64,000 bases of DNA from Massilia sp. KIM (GCF_002007115.1 NZ_MVAD01000001.1:1674001-1738000), one strand, 5' to 3'; shown: positions 7,650-17,429, counted from the first letter of the stretch. Numbers and translations: made by a program. The notes: generated by a model not told the origin, from the sequence alone.

Positions 7650-10600
7650 TCAGAAGCTGAAGCGCAAGCCGGCCCGGTACATGCGCCCGAGGACGTCGTA
7701 GAGGGATGGGTTGAGACCGTATCCCACGTTCGGTCCCGGCGCGGTCGGCGCGTTGCGGTCGGCCAGGTTGTCGATCTTGGCATAGGCCATGATGTTGTCC
7801 GACACCTTGTAGGTCACCCCCAGGTCGAAGTACAGCGCGCCCTTCATCTGGTTGTTGTCGATGGTCGGATGGATCGTCGTGGCCACCGGGCAGTTGGTCT
7901 TGCACTCGATGTACTCGTTGTTGTAGACCCCGTTGCTGACCCAGCGCTCGGTCAGGGTCACGCTGGCGCGATCGCTCGACCAGCCTTGCGTGGCCATCAC
8001 TTTCCAGCGCGGCGTGGAGCCCAGGTTGACGCCCGCCGCCTCGCTCGGGATCGTGCCCGGCACACCCGGATCGGTGATGTTGTCGATCGTGTGCGTGGCC
8101 AGCGCGCGCAGGGTGAACATGCCGGGCAGGCCCAGTGGGGCCATGCTGCCCCGGTACGAGGTCTCGATGTCGAATCCCCTGAGCTTGAGCGAGGCCAGGT
8201 TGAACTGCTGCAGGCGCACGTAGTTATTCGAGGGCACCGGGCTGTCGAGCACCATGGCCGCGCACAGCTCCTGGTAACCGGCCACGCACAGGTCCACTTC
8301 CTGCTGCAGGCCCAGGGTCGAAATGACGCCGTCCACCTTGATCTTGTAGTAATCGATCGAGGCGCTGAAGCCCGGCGCCCAGCGCGGCTGGGTCAGGACC
8401 ACGCCCACCTCCGTGCTGCGCGCGATCTCCGGCCGCAGGTTCGTATTTCCGGTCACCTGCTGCTGCACCGTCAGGGTGGTGCCACGATAGTTCACCACAT
8501 TGTTGGTGGTCACGATCGGCGCGAACAACTCGCTCAGGTTGGGCGCGCGGACGTCGCGCGAGGTCACGGCGCGCAGGCGCAGGCCGTCGACCGTGGTCTT
8601 CCAGGTGCCGCCGATCTTCCAGGTCTTGGCGTTGCCGGCCGTGCTGTAGACGGTGCCGCGTCCGGCCACGTTCAGGTTGGCCTCGCCCCAGGTATCCGAT
8701 TTGAACATCGGCAGGTTGAGTTCCAGGTAGCCCTCGCGCACGTCGTACTTGCCTTCGCCGTTACGGTAATTGCCGGCGAACCAGTTCCCGCCCGTCCTCG
8801 CGTTCAGCACCGGATCGGCCGGATACTCGACCGAGTTGGGGCTGTCGGCCGTCACGCCATTGCCGTACGGGTCGGCACGCACCACGTATTCTTCCTTGCG
8901 GTACTCGAGACCGGCGGCCACGGCCAGCGGACCGGCCCACAGGGTCAGCGGCTCGCCGCTGATGTTCAGGCTGGCCACGTCCTGGGTCTGGCGGGTGTGC
9001 TGCTGCGGACCGAAGCCCGGCATCACGTAGGCCAGCGCGCCGGTGCTCTGCGGCACGTTGCCGATGATGTTGAGCGGCTGGCAGCCGGCGTTGCGCGCGA
9101 CCACGCTGCGGCAGACGATGCTGCCGTCGGGCAGCCTGATGGCGTCGATGGCGGCGTTGTAGCGCGGCGTCAGGGTGATGTTCTTGACGTACAGGTCGGT
9201 GTGGTTGATGCCGCGCTGGTAGTAGGCATTGTACGACCAGCTGGTGCCGCCGGCGTCGAAGCGGCCGTCGGCGCCGATCACGTAGCGGTTCTGGCGGCGC
9301 AGCGGCTCGACACTGATGTTCGCCGGGAAGTTGGCGTTGCCCGTGCCGTACTGGAAGCTGGTGATGTTGTTGGCCGCGCAGGCCGCCACGATCGAGGCCG
9401 GCAGGAAGGGGTTTTCGCACTGGATGGTGAGGTTGGCGTTCTTCGGTGCGCCTGCATTCGGCTGGTTTTGCGAGTCGACCTGGGCCGCGTTCACGGTCAT
9501 GAAGATCTCGTGGTTCGGCGTCAGGGCATAGCTGATGCGGGTGTACAGGTTCTCGCGGGTGAGCGCCGAGGCCAGGCTGGTGGTGTTGCCCGAGGTGCCG
9601 GTCAGGTCGCCGCCCACGCAGAACGGGCTGATGCAACCGCTGACCCCGCCTTTGCCGTCGGGTACGCCGTTGCCGCCGTAGTTGAACCGGTAGGGAACGC
9701 CACCGTCGCCGAAGGCCGTGCCTTGCAGCGGACCCGAGGTGATCAGGCCGTAGCGGTTGTACTGGTAGGGCTGGGCGTTGCGGATGTCGAACATCTGCGG
9801 CCTGCCGTCGGTGGTCTGGGACACCGGACGGATCTGGAAGGCCGGCGCGTTGAAATAGGTGCGGCCGTTCGGGCCCGGCCCCATGCCGAAGCCGTCGGCC
9901 GGCACGCCGTCCTCCTTGCTGCGCTCGGCGCTGAGCACCAGGTGCAGCTTGTCATTCAGGAAGCTGCGGCCGAAGGCCGCCTGCAGCGTGACGCTGCGGT
10001 TGTCGTCGTAGGTGCTCTGGCCGCCCTCGACGTTGGCCTTGAAGCCCGTGAACTTCTTGTCCGTGATGAAGTTAACGACGCCGCCGACGGCGTCCGAACC
10101 ATACGAAGCCGAGGCGCCGCCGGTGACCACGTCGACGCGCTTGACCAGCAGCTGCGGGAACTGGCTGACGTCGGTGACGCCGGTAACGTTGGCGGGCACC
10201 ACGCGCTGGCCATCGATCAGGGTCAGCGTGCGCGACGCGCCCAGGCCGCGCAGGCTGAAGGCGCTCAGTCCCTGCAAGCCGCTCGAGGTGCTGTAGGTCA
10301 GCACCGAATTGCCGGTGCTGCCCTGCAGCGCGGGCAACTGGGCGATGGTGGTGAAGATATTCGGGTGGGCCGACTTTTCGATGTCATCGGAGGTCAGCGT
10401 GGTGGTCGGCGTCGGCTGGTTGAACCCGCGCGCGGCGATGCGCGAGCCGGTCACCGTCACTACATGCTCGTCGCCTTTCGGCGCGGCTGCGGGCGGTGGC
10501 GCGGTCCGCTGCGAGACCGTAGATTCGGCCTGCTGCGAGGCTGCGGGCGTGGCATCCTGCGCAGGCGCGGGCGCGGGCCCGGCTTCCTGCGCGCAGACCG

Positions 10601-10706
10601 ATGCGCTGCTGATCAGGCCCGCGCCGAGCAGGGTCGCGGTGATGAGTTTCAATGGAAGTGGTCGTGCACGCTCGGCCGCGAGGCGGCCGCCGGTATAGAT
10701 CGTCAT
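7650..10706 (-). CDS. TonB-dependent outer-membrane receptor
   Basis: Receptor of 1018 aa. A signal peptide (cleavage near SVCAQ) and an Ala/Pro/Gln-rich linker precede the plug domain (VVTVTGSRI, then LRGLGASRTLTLIDGQRV and DVVTGGASASYGSDAVGGVVNFI). A long beta-barrel follows, ending in YRAGLRFSF with a terminal Phe typical of outer-membrane insertion. The plug wording resembles receptors abundant in Massilia, Sphingomonas and Xanthomonas that import carbohydrates or peptides. No neighbouring sensor, sigma factor or uptake enzyme indicates the substrate. Pairs of Cys in the barrel suggest disulphide-stapled external loops. Confidence 0.92.
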   Translation of the reverse strand: MTIYTGGRLAAERARPLPLKLITATLLGAGLISSASVCAQEAGPAPAPAQDATPAASQQAESTVSQRTAPPPAAAPKGDEHVVTVTGSRIAARGFNQPTPTTTLTSDDIEKSAHPNIFTTIAQLPALQGSTGNSVLTYSTSSGLQGLSAFSLRGLGASRTLTLIDGQRVVPANVTGVTDVSQFPQLLVKRVDVVTGGASASYGSDAVGGVVNFITDKKFTGFKANVEGGQSTYDDNRSVTLQAAFGRSFLNDKLHLVLSAERSKEDGVPADGFGMGPGPNGRTYFNAPAFQIRPVSQTTDGRPQMFDIRNAQPYQYNRYGLITSGPLQGTAFGDGGVPYRFNYGGNGVPDGKGGVSGCISPFCVGGDLTGTSGNTTSLASALTRENLYTRISYALTPNHEIFMTVNAAQVDSQNQPNAGAPKNANLTIQCENPFLPASIVAACAANNITSFQYGTGNANFPANISVEPLRRQNRYVIGADGRFDAGGTSWSYNAYYQRGINHTDLYVKNITLTPRYNAAIDAIRLPDGSIVCRSVVARNAGCQPLNIIGNVPQSTGALAYVMPGFGPQQHTRQTQDVASLNISGEPLTLWAGPLAVAAGLEYRKEEYVVRADPYGNGVTADSPNSVEYPADPVLNARTGGNWFAGNYRNGEGKYDVREGYLELNLPMFKSDTWGEANLNVAGRGTVYSTAGNAKTWKIGGTWKTTVDGLRLRAVTSRDVRAPNLSELFAPIVTTNNVVNYRGTTLTVQQQVTGNTNLRPEIARSTEVGVVLTQPRWAPGFSASIDYYKIKVDGVISTLGLQQEVDLCVAGYQELCAAMVLDSPVPSNNYVRLQQFNLASLKLRGFDIETSYRGSMAPLGLPGMFTLRALATHTIDNITDPGVPGTIPSEAAGVNLGSTPRWKVMATQGWSSDRASVTLTERWVSNGVYNNEYIECKTNCPVATTIHPTIDNNQMKGALYFDLGVTYKVSDNIMAYAKIDNLADRNAPTAPGPNVGYGLNPSLYDVLGRMYRAGLRFSF

Positions 10707-10800
10707 GGTGTCTCCGTTATGATTATTTGTTCACCTTGCTGATACGGAAACCGATCTTATGGATGTCAAGACGAACGATCCAATCGTTTTTTTGCGGCCT

Positions 10801-10822
10801 GCGATACCTGTTTGAGTATCGC
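10801..10822. promoter_or_regulatory. Inverted repeat upstream of the receptor gene
   Basis: GCGATAC (10801-10807) and GTATCGC (10816-10822) form perfect 7-bp arms around an 8-bp spacer, about 95-115 bp upstream of the TonB receptor start. A regulator-binding site for the receptor gene is possible. No T-run follows on either strand, so it is unlikely to be a terminator. The protein that would bind it is unknown. Confidence 0.35.
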
Positions 10823-10973
10823 GCTCGCATGCGATATGCGGCCGGCATATGCGGAGAACGGAGGCCCGCCCGCGTCGGCTTTGCGGACAAGGATGGACGG
10901 AAGGATGGTCGCCACGCGCTCGCTCAACATGGCGTGCGCCGGCATGGCCGCGCTGGTATGCCTGCATCGGTAT

Positions 10974-11019
10974 GGCCGCGTGGGTGTGGCCGCGTGGGTG
11001 TGGCCGCGTGGGTGTGGCC
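10974..11019. repeat. 14-bp tandem repeat, three copies plus a partial
   Basis: The unit GGCCGCGTGGGTGT occurs three times without mismatch (10974-11015), and GGCC of a fourth follows. Degenerate GGCCGCG-like pieces lie just before it. This is a short variable-number-type repeat in non-coding DNA between the receptor and the type VI module. No coding frame explains it. Confidence 0.8.
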
Positions 11020-11161
11020 GGCCGCAGTGGGCAGCACGACGCGGCGCCCAAGACCTGCGCGACCATCGAGGCAGTGAGGAGTATCGGCTACGGCCGCACG
11101 GAGGCCGCGTCCTGCACGGACCGTGCGACGCCCAGGCGCGCACGCCGGGCGGCAGCGGCGC

Positions 11162-12886
11162 TCAGGCCGCGCTAGGACCGCTCGGGCCGGGCCGGGGCGG
11201 CACGCCGTCCGCGCCGTGCTCGGGCTTCTCGGCGTCGGCGCGCCGGACCAGTTGCCATGAACTTCTGCGGTGGATCAGCTCGGGGAAGCCGCTGCCGCGC
11301 CCGTGGATCTGGGTGCGGAAGGTGGCCGCTGGCAGCACGCTGCCGGCCGCGAACCAGCGCGTGCCGTCCAGGGCGTGGCTGTCCTCGCAGCGCCACCAGC
11401 CGCTGGCTGGACAGGCCGCCCCGGTCGGGACGACGCTGCCGAGCGGGAGCTCCACGCTCGCGGTCGGCGAGGCGCTCGCCGGAACCCGGCCCGCGTCCGC
11501 CATCATCAATGCCTGGGCCAGCCCCGGCGCCTGCGCCAGCCTGGGCGTGGCCCGTTTGTCCGCCAAGGTCCAGAGGGTCGGATTGCGGCTCTCGAAGCTC
11601 GGCTGAAGCCCGCGCAACCTCTGCCAGAGCGTGGGCGGAGGCAGCAGCAAGGCCTGGGGCATGCGCTGGCCCTTCTTGAGGAACTGGCGCTCTCCGCCGA
11701 ACACGCCGATGCCCTCGCCGCCATCGCCGCAGCGCCACCAGCCGCTCTCGGGACACACCTCACCTGCCAGCGCGCTCGTGCCCAAGGCTACCGGAACGGG
11801 CGACGCCGCAGTCGCCTTGCCGGCGGCGGCGGGCCTCACTCGCAGGCTGCCCGAGATGCGTTCCCAGAGCTCCAGCATCGCTTCCTCGGACAGGGTGGAC
11901 TGCACCGGCTTGCCGCCGCTGACCGGATTGGTGCCCGACTCGAATTCCAGGTTGAGCAGCGGCGTGGTGACCTCGTTTCCCTCCACCGGTTTTTCCCACT
12001 GAAAGGAGTAGCCGGTCGTGAAGTTGGGTTCCCGCACGCGCAATCCCACCTCCTCGCCCGCAAGGCCGTTGATGCTGCGCGCCCGCTCGAACAGGCTGGT
12101 CGTCGCCAGCTGGACGAAGACCGGCAAGCGTTCCTTCGTCCTGGCGCGGCGCGCCAGCAAACCCGGCGCCGGCTCCGTGCCGGCCATGCTGGACAGGACG
12201 ATGTTGACGTCGGGGTGGTCCGGCAGGCCGGCGAACATCACCACCTTCTCGGTATCGGCGTCCTCGATCGGCTCGCCCACCATGACATGGTCGATGCAGA
12301 AACCCTTTTCCGCCGGAATCTCGTCCGTGCCGGTCGGCCGGGTCTTGCGCAGCAGCCGCTCCAGGCGCTCGCCCGCGTCGAGCGCCATGTGGTCGGCGCT
12401 GGCGCTCACGCTCACACCCGGAAAGCGCAGCATCGCCCGCACGCTCACGTCTTCGATCTCGACCACCTTGTCGTCGACCACGGTCTCGCCGCGCCGCCGG
12501 TTGTACACGAAGAGCTCGCCGTGCGCGCCGTCGAAGGACAAGGCTCTCCGCAGCTGGAGCGCCGGCCTGCCGTCCTCGCTCGGGGAGGCCAGCACTTCCT
12601 CTTCCAGGGCCCGCAGGCGGTCCGCGAACTCCTCCTCGGTCTCGTCGGCGCTGCTGGTGAAATGGAAGCCGCCGGTATAGCCCTGGCTGACGTCGACCTG
12701 GGCTTCGGCCGGCAGATCGATGAGAAAGCGACCGACGCACACCGTTTTCATTTTTCCGCTCATCTTTGCCACCGCATTCTTCCCGTTGTGGAACTGTACC
12801 GAATTGGCAAAGCAGGACACCAGGGCCAGTGCCAGTGCTGCCAAACCGCCGATCCACCTTATCCGTCGGCTACGGAGCCACTTCAT
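11162..12886 (-). CDS. T6SS immunity protein, Tli4 family, with duplicated Cys/Trp extension
   Basis: Protein of 574 aa. A signal peptide with lipobox-like LVSC (Cys25) suggests a periplasm-facing lipoprotein. From about 47 to 350 it resembles Tli4-type immunity proteins (start MKTVCVGRFLIDLPAEAQV), which block Tle4-type phospholipase effectors in the periplasm. After that come two copies of a C-P-x-S-G-W-W-R-C motif (378-386 and 492-500), each heading a small module, and a Pro-rich tail. The start at 12886 overlaps the lipase stop as ATGA, so effector and immunity are translationally coupled. The function of the doubled extension is unknown. Confidence 0.78.
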   Translation of the reverse strand: MKWLRSRRIRWIGGLAALALALVSCFANSVQFHNGKNAVAKMSGKMKTVCVGRFLIDLPAEAQVDVSQGYTGGFHFTSSADETEEEFADRLRALEEEVLASPSEDGRPALQLRRALSFDGAHGELFVYNRRRGETVVDDKVVEIEDVSVRAMLRFPGVSVSASADHMALDAGERLERLLRKTRPTGTDEIPAEKGFCIDHVMVGEPIEDADTEKVVMFAGLPDHPDVNIVLSSMAGTEPAPGLLARRARTKERLPVFVQLATTSLFERARSINGLAGEEVGLRVREPNFTTGYSFQWEKPVEGNEVTTPLLNLEFESGTNPVSGGKPVQSTLSEEAMLELWERISGSLRVRPAAAGKATAASPVPVALGTSALAGEVCPESGWWRCGDGGEGIGVFGGERQFLKKGQRMPQALLLPPPTLWQRLRGLQPSFESRNPTLWTLADKRATPRLAQAPGLAQALMMADAGRVPASASPTASVELPLGSVVPTGAACPASGWWRCEDSHALDGTRWFAAGSVLPAATFRTQIHGRGSGFPELIHRRSSWQLVRRADAEKPEHGADGVPPRPGPSGPSAA

Positions 12887-14589
12887 GGTATGCCCTGGAC
12901 GATCTTGACGATCAGGTGCCGCGTGAGCAGCAGCATGTCGCTGCTCTTGAAGCTGTCCTGGTGCCGGAAGCCGCCCGCCGAGAACAGCTGGCGCACGTGC
13001 AGCTCCGGCCCCAGCGCGGACGGCAGCGGCACCGTCTCGTCGCCGTGGCTGTCCTGGGGCGAGACGCGGAAGCGCAGGCGCAGGTCCTTCTCGATCGCGA
13101 CCTCGCGCGCGCCATCGCGGCTCGTTTCCACGGCCCTGCCGTCGCGGATGTTCCTCGGCGTCAGGGCGACGCGGCTCGATCCCGGCACCCGCGCCACCCA
13201 TTGGATACGGCTGTATGTCTTGAGCGCCGGGTCGGCCCCGTAGAAGGCATAGGTGTTCGGATGGTAGTAGGGCCTGGACGGCGTGAGCTTGTTACCGTCG
13301 ATACTTAGCGTGCGCGTATGGAAGCGCTCGGCTTCGTCGACGTGGCGCCGTATCCTGCCCAGCAGGCCGCCGCGCTCCTTGGCGTACTTGCGCGCCGGAT
13401 CGGCCAGCCCGGGGTCGATCATGCGGTACCAGGACACGGTATCGCGATACAAGTCGTACGGGTTCCCGTCCGGCAGGGCCACGTGGTCGCGGACCTCGTC
13501 CTTCCCGTTCACGGCGTGCACGGTCTTGAGGAACAGCCACGGCCTCGGGTAGAGATGGTTCGGCAGCAGTTGCAGCACGCCCGGCGCCAGGGCCATCACG
13601 GGCGTGGTCTCCTCCGGGGTGTCGCCGGCGATCTCGGCGAATCCTCCCGCATCGAGGTTGTCGAGCAGGTGCTTGGTGTAGTTCCCGCCTTCGGTGCCGC
13701 AGGCGATGCGGCGGTAGGCGACCGGTGCGCCGAGGGCCGGCATGACGCCGTGGATGATGCCGGCGATGTCGGTGACGCCGGCGTCGGCCTGTTCGCTCAG
13801 GCGGGCGCAGGCGCGCGCGACCAGGCCGCCCATGGAGTGGGTCACCAGGATCACCTTCCTGCATTCGTGCTTGCGGTCGGACCAGAATTTCCTGATCTCG
13901 TCGATGCGCGCGCGCAGGCGCCGCGCCGAGACCTCGCAGGACTCCAGCCAGTTGTAGCCGAAGGCGTAGACCGGATACTGGTAGCCCGCGTATTTTTCCA
14001 GCTCCTGTTCGGTGATCCGCTCGATCTGGCGCACGCCCCAGCGTTCCGGCGGCGTCTCCATCACCCGCTTCCAGGCCGGCCGGATCTCGCGCGCGCCCGA
14101 CTGGGAACGCTGGAAGGTCTTGTCGAGACGGCGCTGCAACTCGACCAGCAAGGCCCCGTAGGAGTCGGCGTAGACCTCGCCCCAGCCGCGCTCGCGCATG
14201 ACCTGCGCATCGAGCATGGAGCCGTGGTAGGCGAGTTCGCCGTCCGGGTCGACTTCGAGCAGCTCGGCGTCGAGGATGCGCTGGCGCAGCGCGGGACTGC
14301 GGTCGGACCAGATGCTGACCGCCTTGTAGCTGTCGAGCAGCCCGTTGGGCGGGCGCCAGGCGGCTTCGCCGGGCCGCAAGGGGTCGCCGGCCCCTGGGGC
14401 GCGCTTGCGCTTGACGCGCAGGTTCGAGCCCATGATGCCCGGCACGAAGATCACCGGCACCACCTTGCGCGAGCCCACGGTCAGCTTGGCCCGCACCTTG
14501 AAGGAGGTGGGGGTCGCAACCGTATGCGCCACCAGGCTGCCGTCGGGGTCGACTCTCGGCTGGTGGATGGGGCGGGTCGGCTCGCTCAT
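12883..14589 (-). CDS. T6SS lipase effector (Tle family, alpha/beta-hydrolase)
   Basis: Protein of 568 aa without a signal peptide, as expected for cargo delivered on a VgrG spike. FVPGIMGSNL (about 48-57) forms the oxyanion/lid start seen in LCAT-like lipases. The nucleophile is Ser252 in VTHSMGGLVAR, the likely acid Asp517 in HGDETVP and the likely His543 in FRHQD. It is flanked by vgrG upstream and a Tli4-type immunity gene downstream, both joined by 4-bp ATGA overlaps. The predicted role is membrane phospholipid hydrolysis in rival bacteria. The adjacent Tli4 homologue favours the Tle4 branch, but the exact class is uncertain. Confidence 0.82.
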   Translation of the reverse strand: MSEPTRPIHQPRVDPDGSLVAHTVATPTSFKVRAKLTVGSRKVVPVIFVPGIMGSNLRVKRKRAPGAGDPLRPGEAAWRPPNGLLDSYKAVSIWSDRSPALRQRILDAELLEVDPDGELAYHGSMLDAQVMRERGWGEVYADSYGALLVELQRRLDKTFQRSQSGAREIRPAWKRVMETPPERWGVRQIERITEQELEKYAGYQYPVYAFGYNWLESCEVSARRLRARIDEIRKFWSDRKHECRKVILVTHSMGGLVARACARLSEQADAGVTDIAGIIHGVMPALGAPVAYRRIACGTEGGNYTKHLLDNLDAGGFAEIAGDTPEETTPVMALAPGVLQLLPNHLYPRPWLFLKTVHAVNGKDEVRDHVALPDGNPYDLYRDTVSWYRMIDPGLADPARKYAKERGGLLGRIRRHVDEAERFHTRTLSIDGNKLTPSRPYYHPNTYAFYGADPALKTYSRIQWVARVPGSSRVALTPRNIRDGRAVETSRDGAREVAIEKDLRLRFRVSPQDSHGDETVPLPSALGPELHVRQLFSAGGFRHQDSFKSSDMLLLTRHLIVKIVQGIP

Positions 14590-17429
14590 GCCAGGTCCGC
14601 ACCGGGTGGGTCTTCATCGTCGGGCAACAGCCGTATCTCGATGTCGCCCATCGCATAGGTGTGGAGGATGCTGGTGCGCCCCTCCTCGTCGGTCACGCCC
14701 TGGATCGTGGTGCCGTCCTCGTGGCGGGCGACGTAGCGCTTGCCCTTGGCCGGCATCCCGGTCTGGCGGTCGAACACCACCACCCGCTCGTCGGTCTCGA
14801 GGGTGGTGGCCGGCAGCTTGAGCCCGACCGGGGCGCCGTCGCCGCCCGTGACGTAGTCGATGCTCGCGGACTTCACCACGTGCCCGCCACTGCTCTGGTG
14901 GGTGATGGTGCCGCCCTCCCAGTCGGTCTGGGCGCCCTGCGAGACCACCTTGACCGTGGGCGCTTCGAGTTCGATGCCCTGGGCGGCGATCAGCCTGATC
15001 TTGCCGGACGACTTGAGCTCGATGTCGCCCTTGTCGGTCTGGACCACGATGTCGCCGCGCCCGGCGATCAGGCGCAGGCCCAGCTCGTAGGCGAACAGGT
15101 TGAGCGCGCGCGCGGCGCGCAGGAACAGGCCGCGGCCAGCCGAGACCTCGACGTCGCCACCCGAGACCACGTCCACCTTCTGCTGGGCGCCCACCGCGAC
15201 ATTGTCTTCGCTGGCCAGCACCACGCCGGCCGGCGCGGTCAACGCGGCCAGCGCCTCGCCGCCCTTGCCGGCGCCGGGGGCGACATTCGAGCCCTCGTGC
15301 CAGCGCTTGAGCTTGCCCAGCAGCTCGGCCAGGCGCGGCTTGGCCTTTTCCTCTTCGCCGTGCTCGGCGGCCAGGCGCCCGAGCTCCTCCAGCACGCTGT
15401 GCATGAGTTCGCCGATGCCGACCAGGCCCTCGCGCTCGAGCTGCCCGCCGCCGTCGTCGAGCCGGCCGCCGGCGCTGATCAGGACGCCTTCGCCGCCGCG
15501 CACCGCGACCGCCTTGTCGCTGCGCAGCTCGGCGCCCTCCCCGCGCGGGGCTGCGCTGCCGTTGGCGCGCGGCTCGCCCAGCCAGCCGAGGTTCAGGCTC
15601 GAGGCCGCATGCTCGCTGCTGACCTGGACGCCAATCTGGCCGGGGGTGTCGTCGAACATCAGGTGGTTGCTGCGCGCGCCGCCCACCTCGTGGCTGCGCA
15701 TGCCGGACAGATAGCGGTTGCCGGGAAGCTCGCCCAGCCGGCTCAGGGCCGGCGGCTGGGCGCGCTGGTTGAAGAGCTGGGACAGGACCACCGGCCGGTC
15801 CGGGTCGCCGCCCAGGAAGGCCACCAGCACCTCGGTGCCGACCCGCGGCAGGCCGAGGGTGCCGGCCTGCTGCTGGCTGCCGGGTCCGCTGCCGGCCCAG
15901 TTGGTGGCGACCCGCACCCAGGCCGAGTCGGCCGGGGTGTCGGAGGCGCCGGCGCCGTGCGCGTGGCGGTGGTCCTGCACCCGCATGCCGGGGAAGCGGA
16001 TCTTGACGCGGCCGAGGGCGTCGCAATGCACTTCCTCGCCCGGCGGGCCGGTGACGATGGCGCTCTGGAGCTGCGGATGCGGCAGGTCGTAGCGCGGATC
16101 GAAGGCCGGCACCAGCGCAATGCCGCGCCGCACGGCGTCGAAGCTGACCCGCACCCGCGAACTGTCGAGCAGGCTGCCGCGCCCGCCCGTCGCCAGCAGG
16201 CCGCCGCCTTCGCGGTAGGGGCCCATCAGGCGGTCGACCCGCGCCGACAGGTCGGCCGGCAGGTTGCTCTCGGCCTCGATGCGCAGCGCCACCACCGTGA
16301 AGTCGCGCTCGGCCGCCGGGTGGGTGTCGATCTCGGGGTGGCCAGTGAGCGTGAAGTACTCGCCCGCGCGCAGGTCGCGCACCGTGCCTTCGCCGTGGAA
16401 GCACTTGGTCTCGAACTCGTGGCGGTTCATGCGCACCTGGCCCAGGCGCCAGTGGTCTTCGGTATCGTTGCCGGCGTGGGGCATCTCGACCAGGTAGTCG
16501 TCGAGGGTGGCGGCCAGCTCGTTGCCGCTGCGGCCCTGGTCGGCCATGCTGCGCGCGGTGGTGGTCATGAACTGGGCGCCTAGCGGGTTGCGGTAGTCCC
16601 AGCTGTGGCGGGTGATGCTGCCCGGCTGCAGGCGGCGCGCCGCGCACCAGGAGACGATGGTGTCGCGCTCCTCGGTGGCGTCGCTGCGGTGGTAGCGGAT
16701 GCTGCCGGCGCTGGCGCGTGGCAGCGATTGCGGATCGGAGAACAGCACCAGGGTGTGGGCCGGCGCCCCGTCGTGTTCCGGCGCCTCGCCGGCCGCGCGC
16801 TCGCGCGTGGGCCGGGCCCGGCCCGGACGGAAATACCAGGCCACGCCGCGCCGCTTGAGCAGGCGGCGCACGAAGGCGGCGTCGGATTCGTTGTGCTGCA
16901 TGGTCTGCTCGCGCGGCGGGAACTGGCGCAGGTCGAACAGTGGGTCGAGCTCGTAGTCGAAGGCGTTGGCCATCACGCCGCTGGACTGGCTCCATTCCTC
17001 GAACAGGAGCTGCACGATGTCGAGCTCGCTCTGGTAGCGGAACACCCGGCTGTTGACGCGCTTTTCCATGATCGCCAGGGCGTCGCGGATCACCAGCTGG
17101 TAGACGGCGAGCGAGCCGTCGAAGTCGCCGGCGCGGGCCTCGGCCACGATGCCGCACACGCCGCGCAGCTGGCCGCGGTCGGTGACCAGCTGGATTTCGG
17201 CCGGCAGCGCGATCAGCTCCTTGAGCGGCAGGCGCGGCGTGCTGGCCACGCAGGTGACCACGTACTCGATGCCGCCGCACACCGCCTCGACGCCGCTCAC
17301 GCGCTGGGGCAGCAGGACCTCGTCGGCGAGGTGGTCGGCATGGCCGAGACGCAGCCGGATCGGACGGTGGGCCGTCGTCAGCGACTTCTCGTGCTCCAGC
17401 ATGCGCAGGAATTCGCTCGCGCTGTCCAA
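14586..17429 (-). CDS. vgrG: Type VI secretion spike protein VgrG
   Basis: Protein of 947 aa. The gp27/gp5-like part (about 1-560) includes the usual opening with RPIRLRLGHAD and later HCDALGRVKIRFPG and DSAWVRVA. A long spike follows with the DUF2345 domain (about 690-860). A C-terminal extension of about 60 aa (PAKGKRYVARHEDG onward) resembles effector-docking tails. The start is TTG at 17429, because AGGAGA lies five bases before it and the protein then begins like other VgrGs; frames further upstream have no such site. It leads the operon vgrG, lipase, immunity. No core T6SS genes are in the window. Confidence 0.92.
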   Translation of the reverse strand: MDSASEFLRMLEHEKSLTTAHRPIRLRLGHADHLADEVLLPQRVSGVEAVCGGIEYVVTCVASTPRLPLKELIALPAEIQLVTDRGQLRGVCGIVAEARAGDFDGSLAVYQLVIRDALAIMEKRVNSRVFRYQSELDIVQLLFEEWSQSSGVMANAFDYELDPLFDLRQFPPREQTMQHNESDAAFVRRLLKRRGVAWYFRPGRARPTRERAAGEAPEHDGAPAHTLVLFSDPQSLPRASAGSIRYHRSDATEERDTIVSWCAARRLQPGSITRHSWDYRNPLGAQFMTTTARSMADQGRSGNELAATLDDYLVEMPHAGNDTEDHWRLGQVRMNRHEFETKCFHGEGTVRDLRAGEYFTLTGHPEIDTHPAAERDFTVVALRIEAESNLPADLSARVDRLMGPYREGGGLLATGGRGSLLDSSRVRVSFDAVRRGIALVPAFDPRYDLPHPQLQSAIVTGPPGEEVHCDALGRVKIRFPGMRVQDHRHAHGAGASDTPADSAWVRVATNWAGSGPGSQQQAGTLGLPRVGTEVLVAFLGGDPDRPVVLSQLFNQRAQPPALSRLGELPGNRYLSGMRSHEVGGARSNHLMFDDTPGQIGVQVSSEHAASSLNLGWLGEPRANGSAAPRGEGAELRSDKAVAVRGGEGVLISAGGRLDDGGGQLEREGLVGIGELMHSVLEELGRLAAEHGEEEKAKPRLAELLGKLKRWHEGSNVAPGAGKGGEALAALTAPAGVVLASEDNVAVGAQQKVDVVSGGDVEVSAGRGLFLRAARALNLFAYELGLRLIAGRGDIVVQTDKGDIELKSSGKIRLIAAQGIELEAPTVKVVSQGAQTDWEGGTITHQSSGGHVVKSASIDYVTGGDGAPVGLKLPATTLETDERVVVFDRQTGMPAKGKRYVARHEDGTTIQGVTDEEGRTSILHTYAMGDIEIRLLPDDEDPPGADLA

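Larger units (their letters stand above)
10707..11161. other. Gene-free region upstream of the TonB receptor
   Basis: About 455 bp with no recognisable gene on either strand; open frames here lack motifs and plausible starts. The part next to the receptor is AT-richer and should carry its promoter (minus-strand TTGACA near 10766-10771). It also holds a 7-bp inverted repeat (10801-10822), a 14-bp tandem repeat (10974-11019), and a small hairpin, AACGAT/ATCGTT at 10774-10788 followed by T residues on the plus strand. Confidence 0.5.

Noticed and set aside
10652..11606. Plus-strand genes in the gap before and inside the immunity gene
   Set aside because: The frames are Arg/Ala-rich, have no motif or ribosome site and run antisense to the Tli4-type gene.
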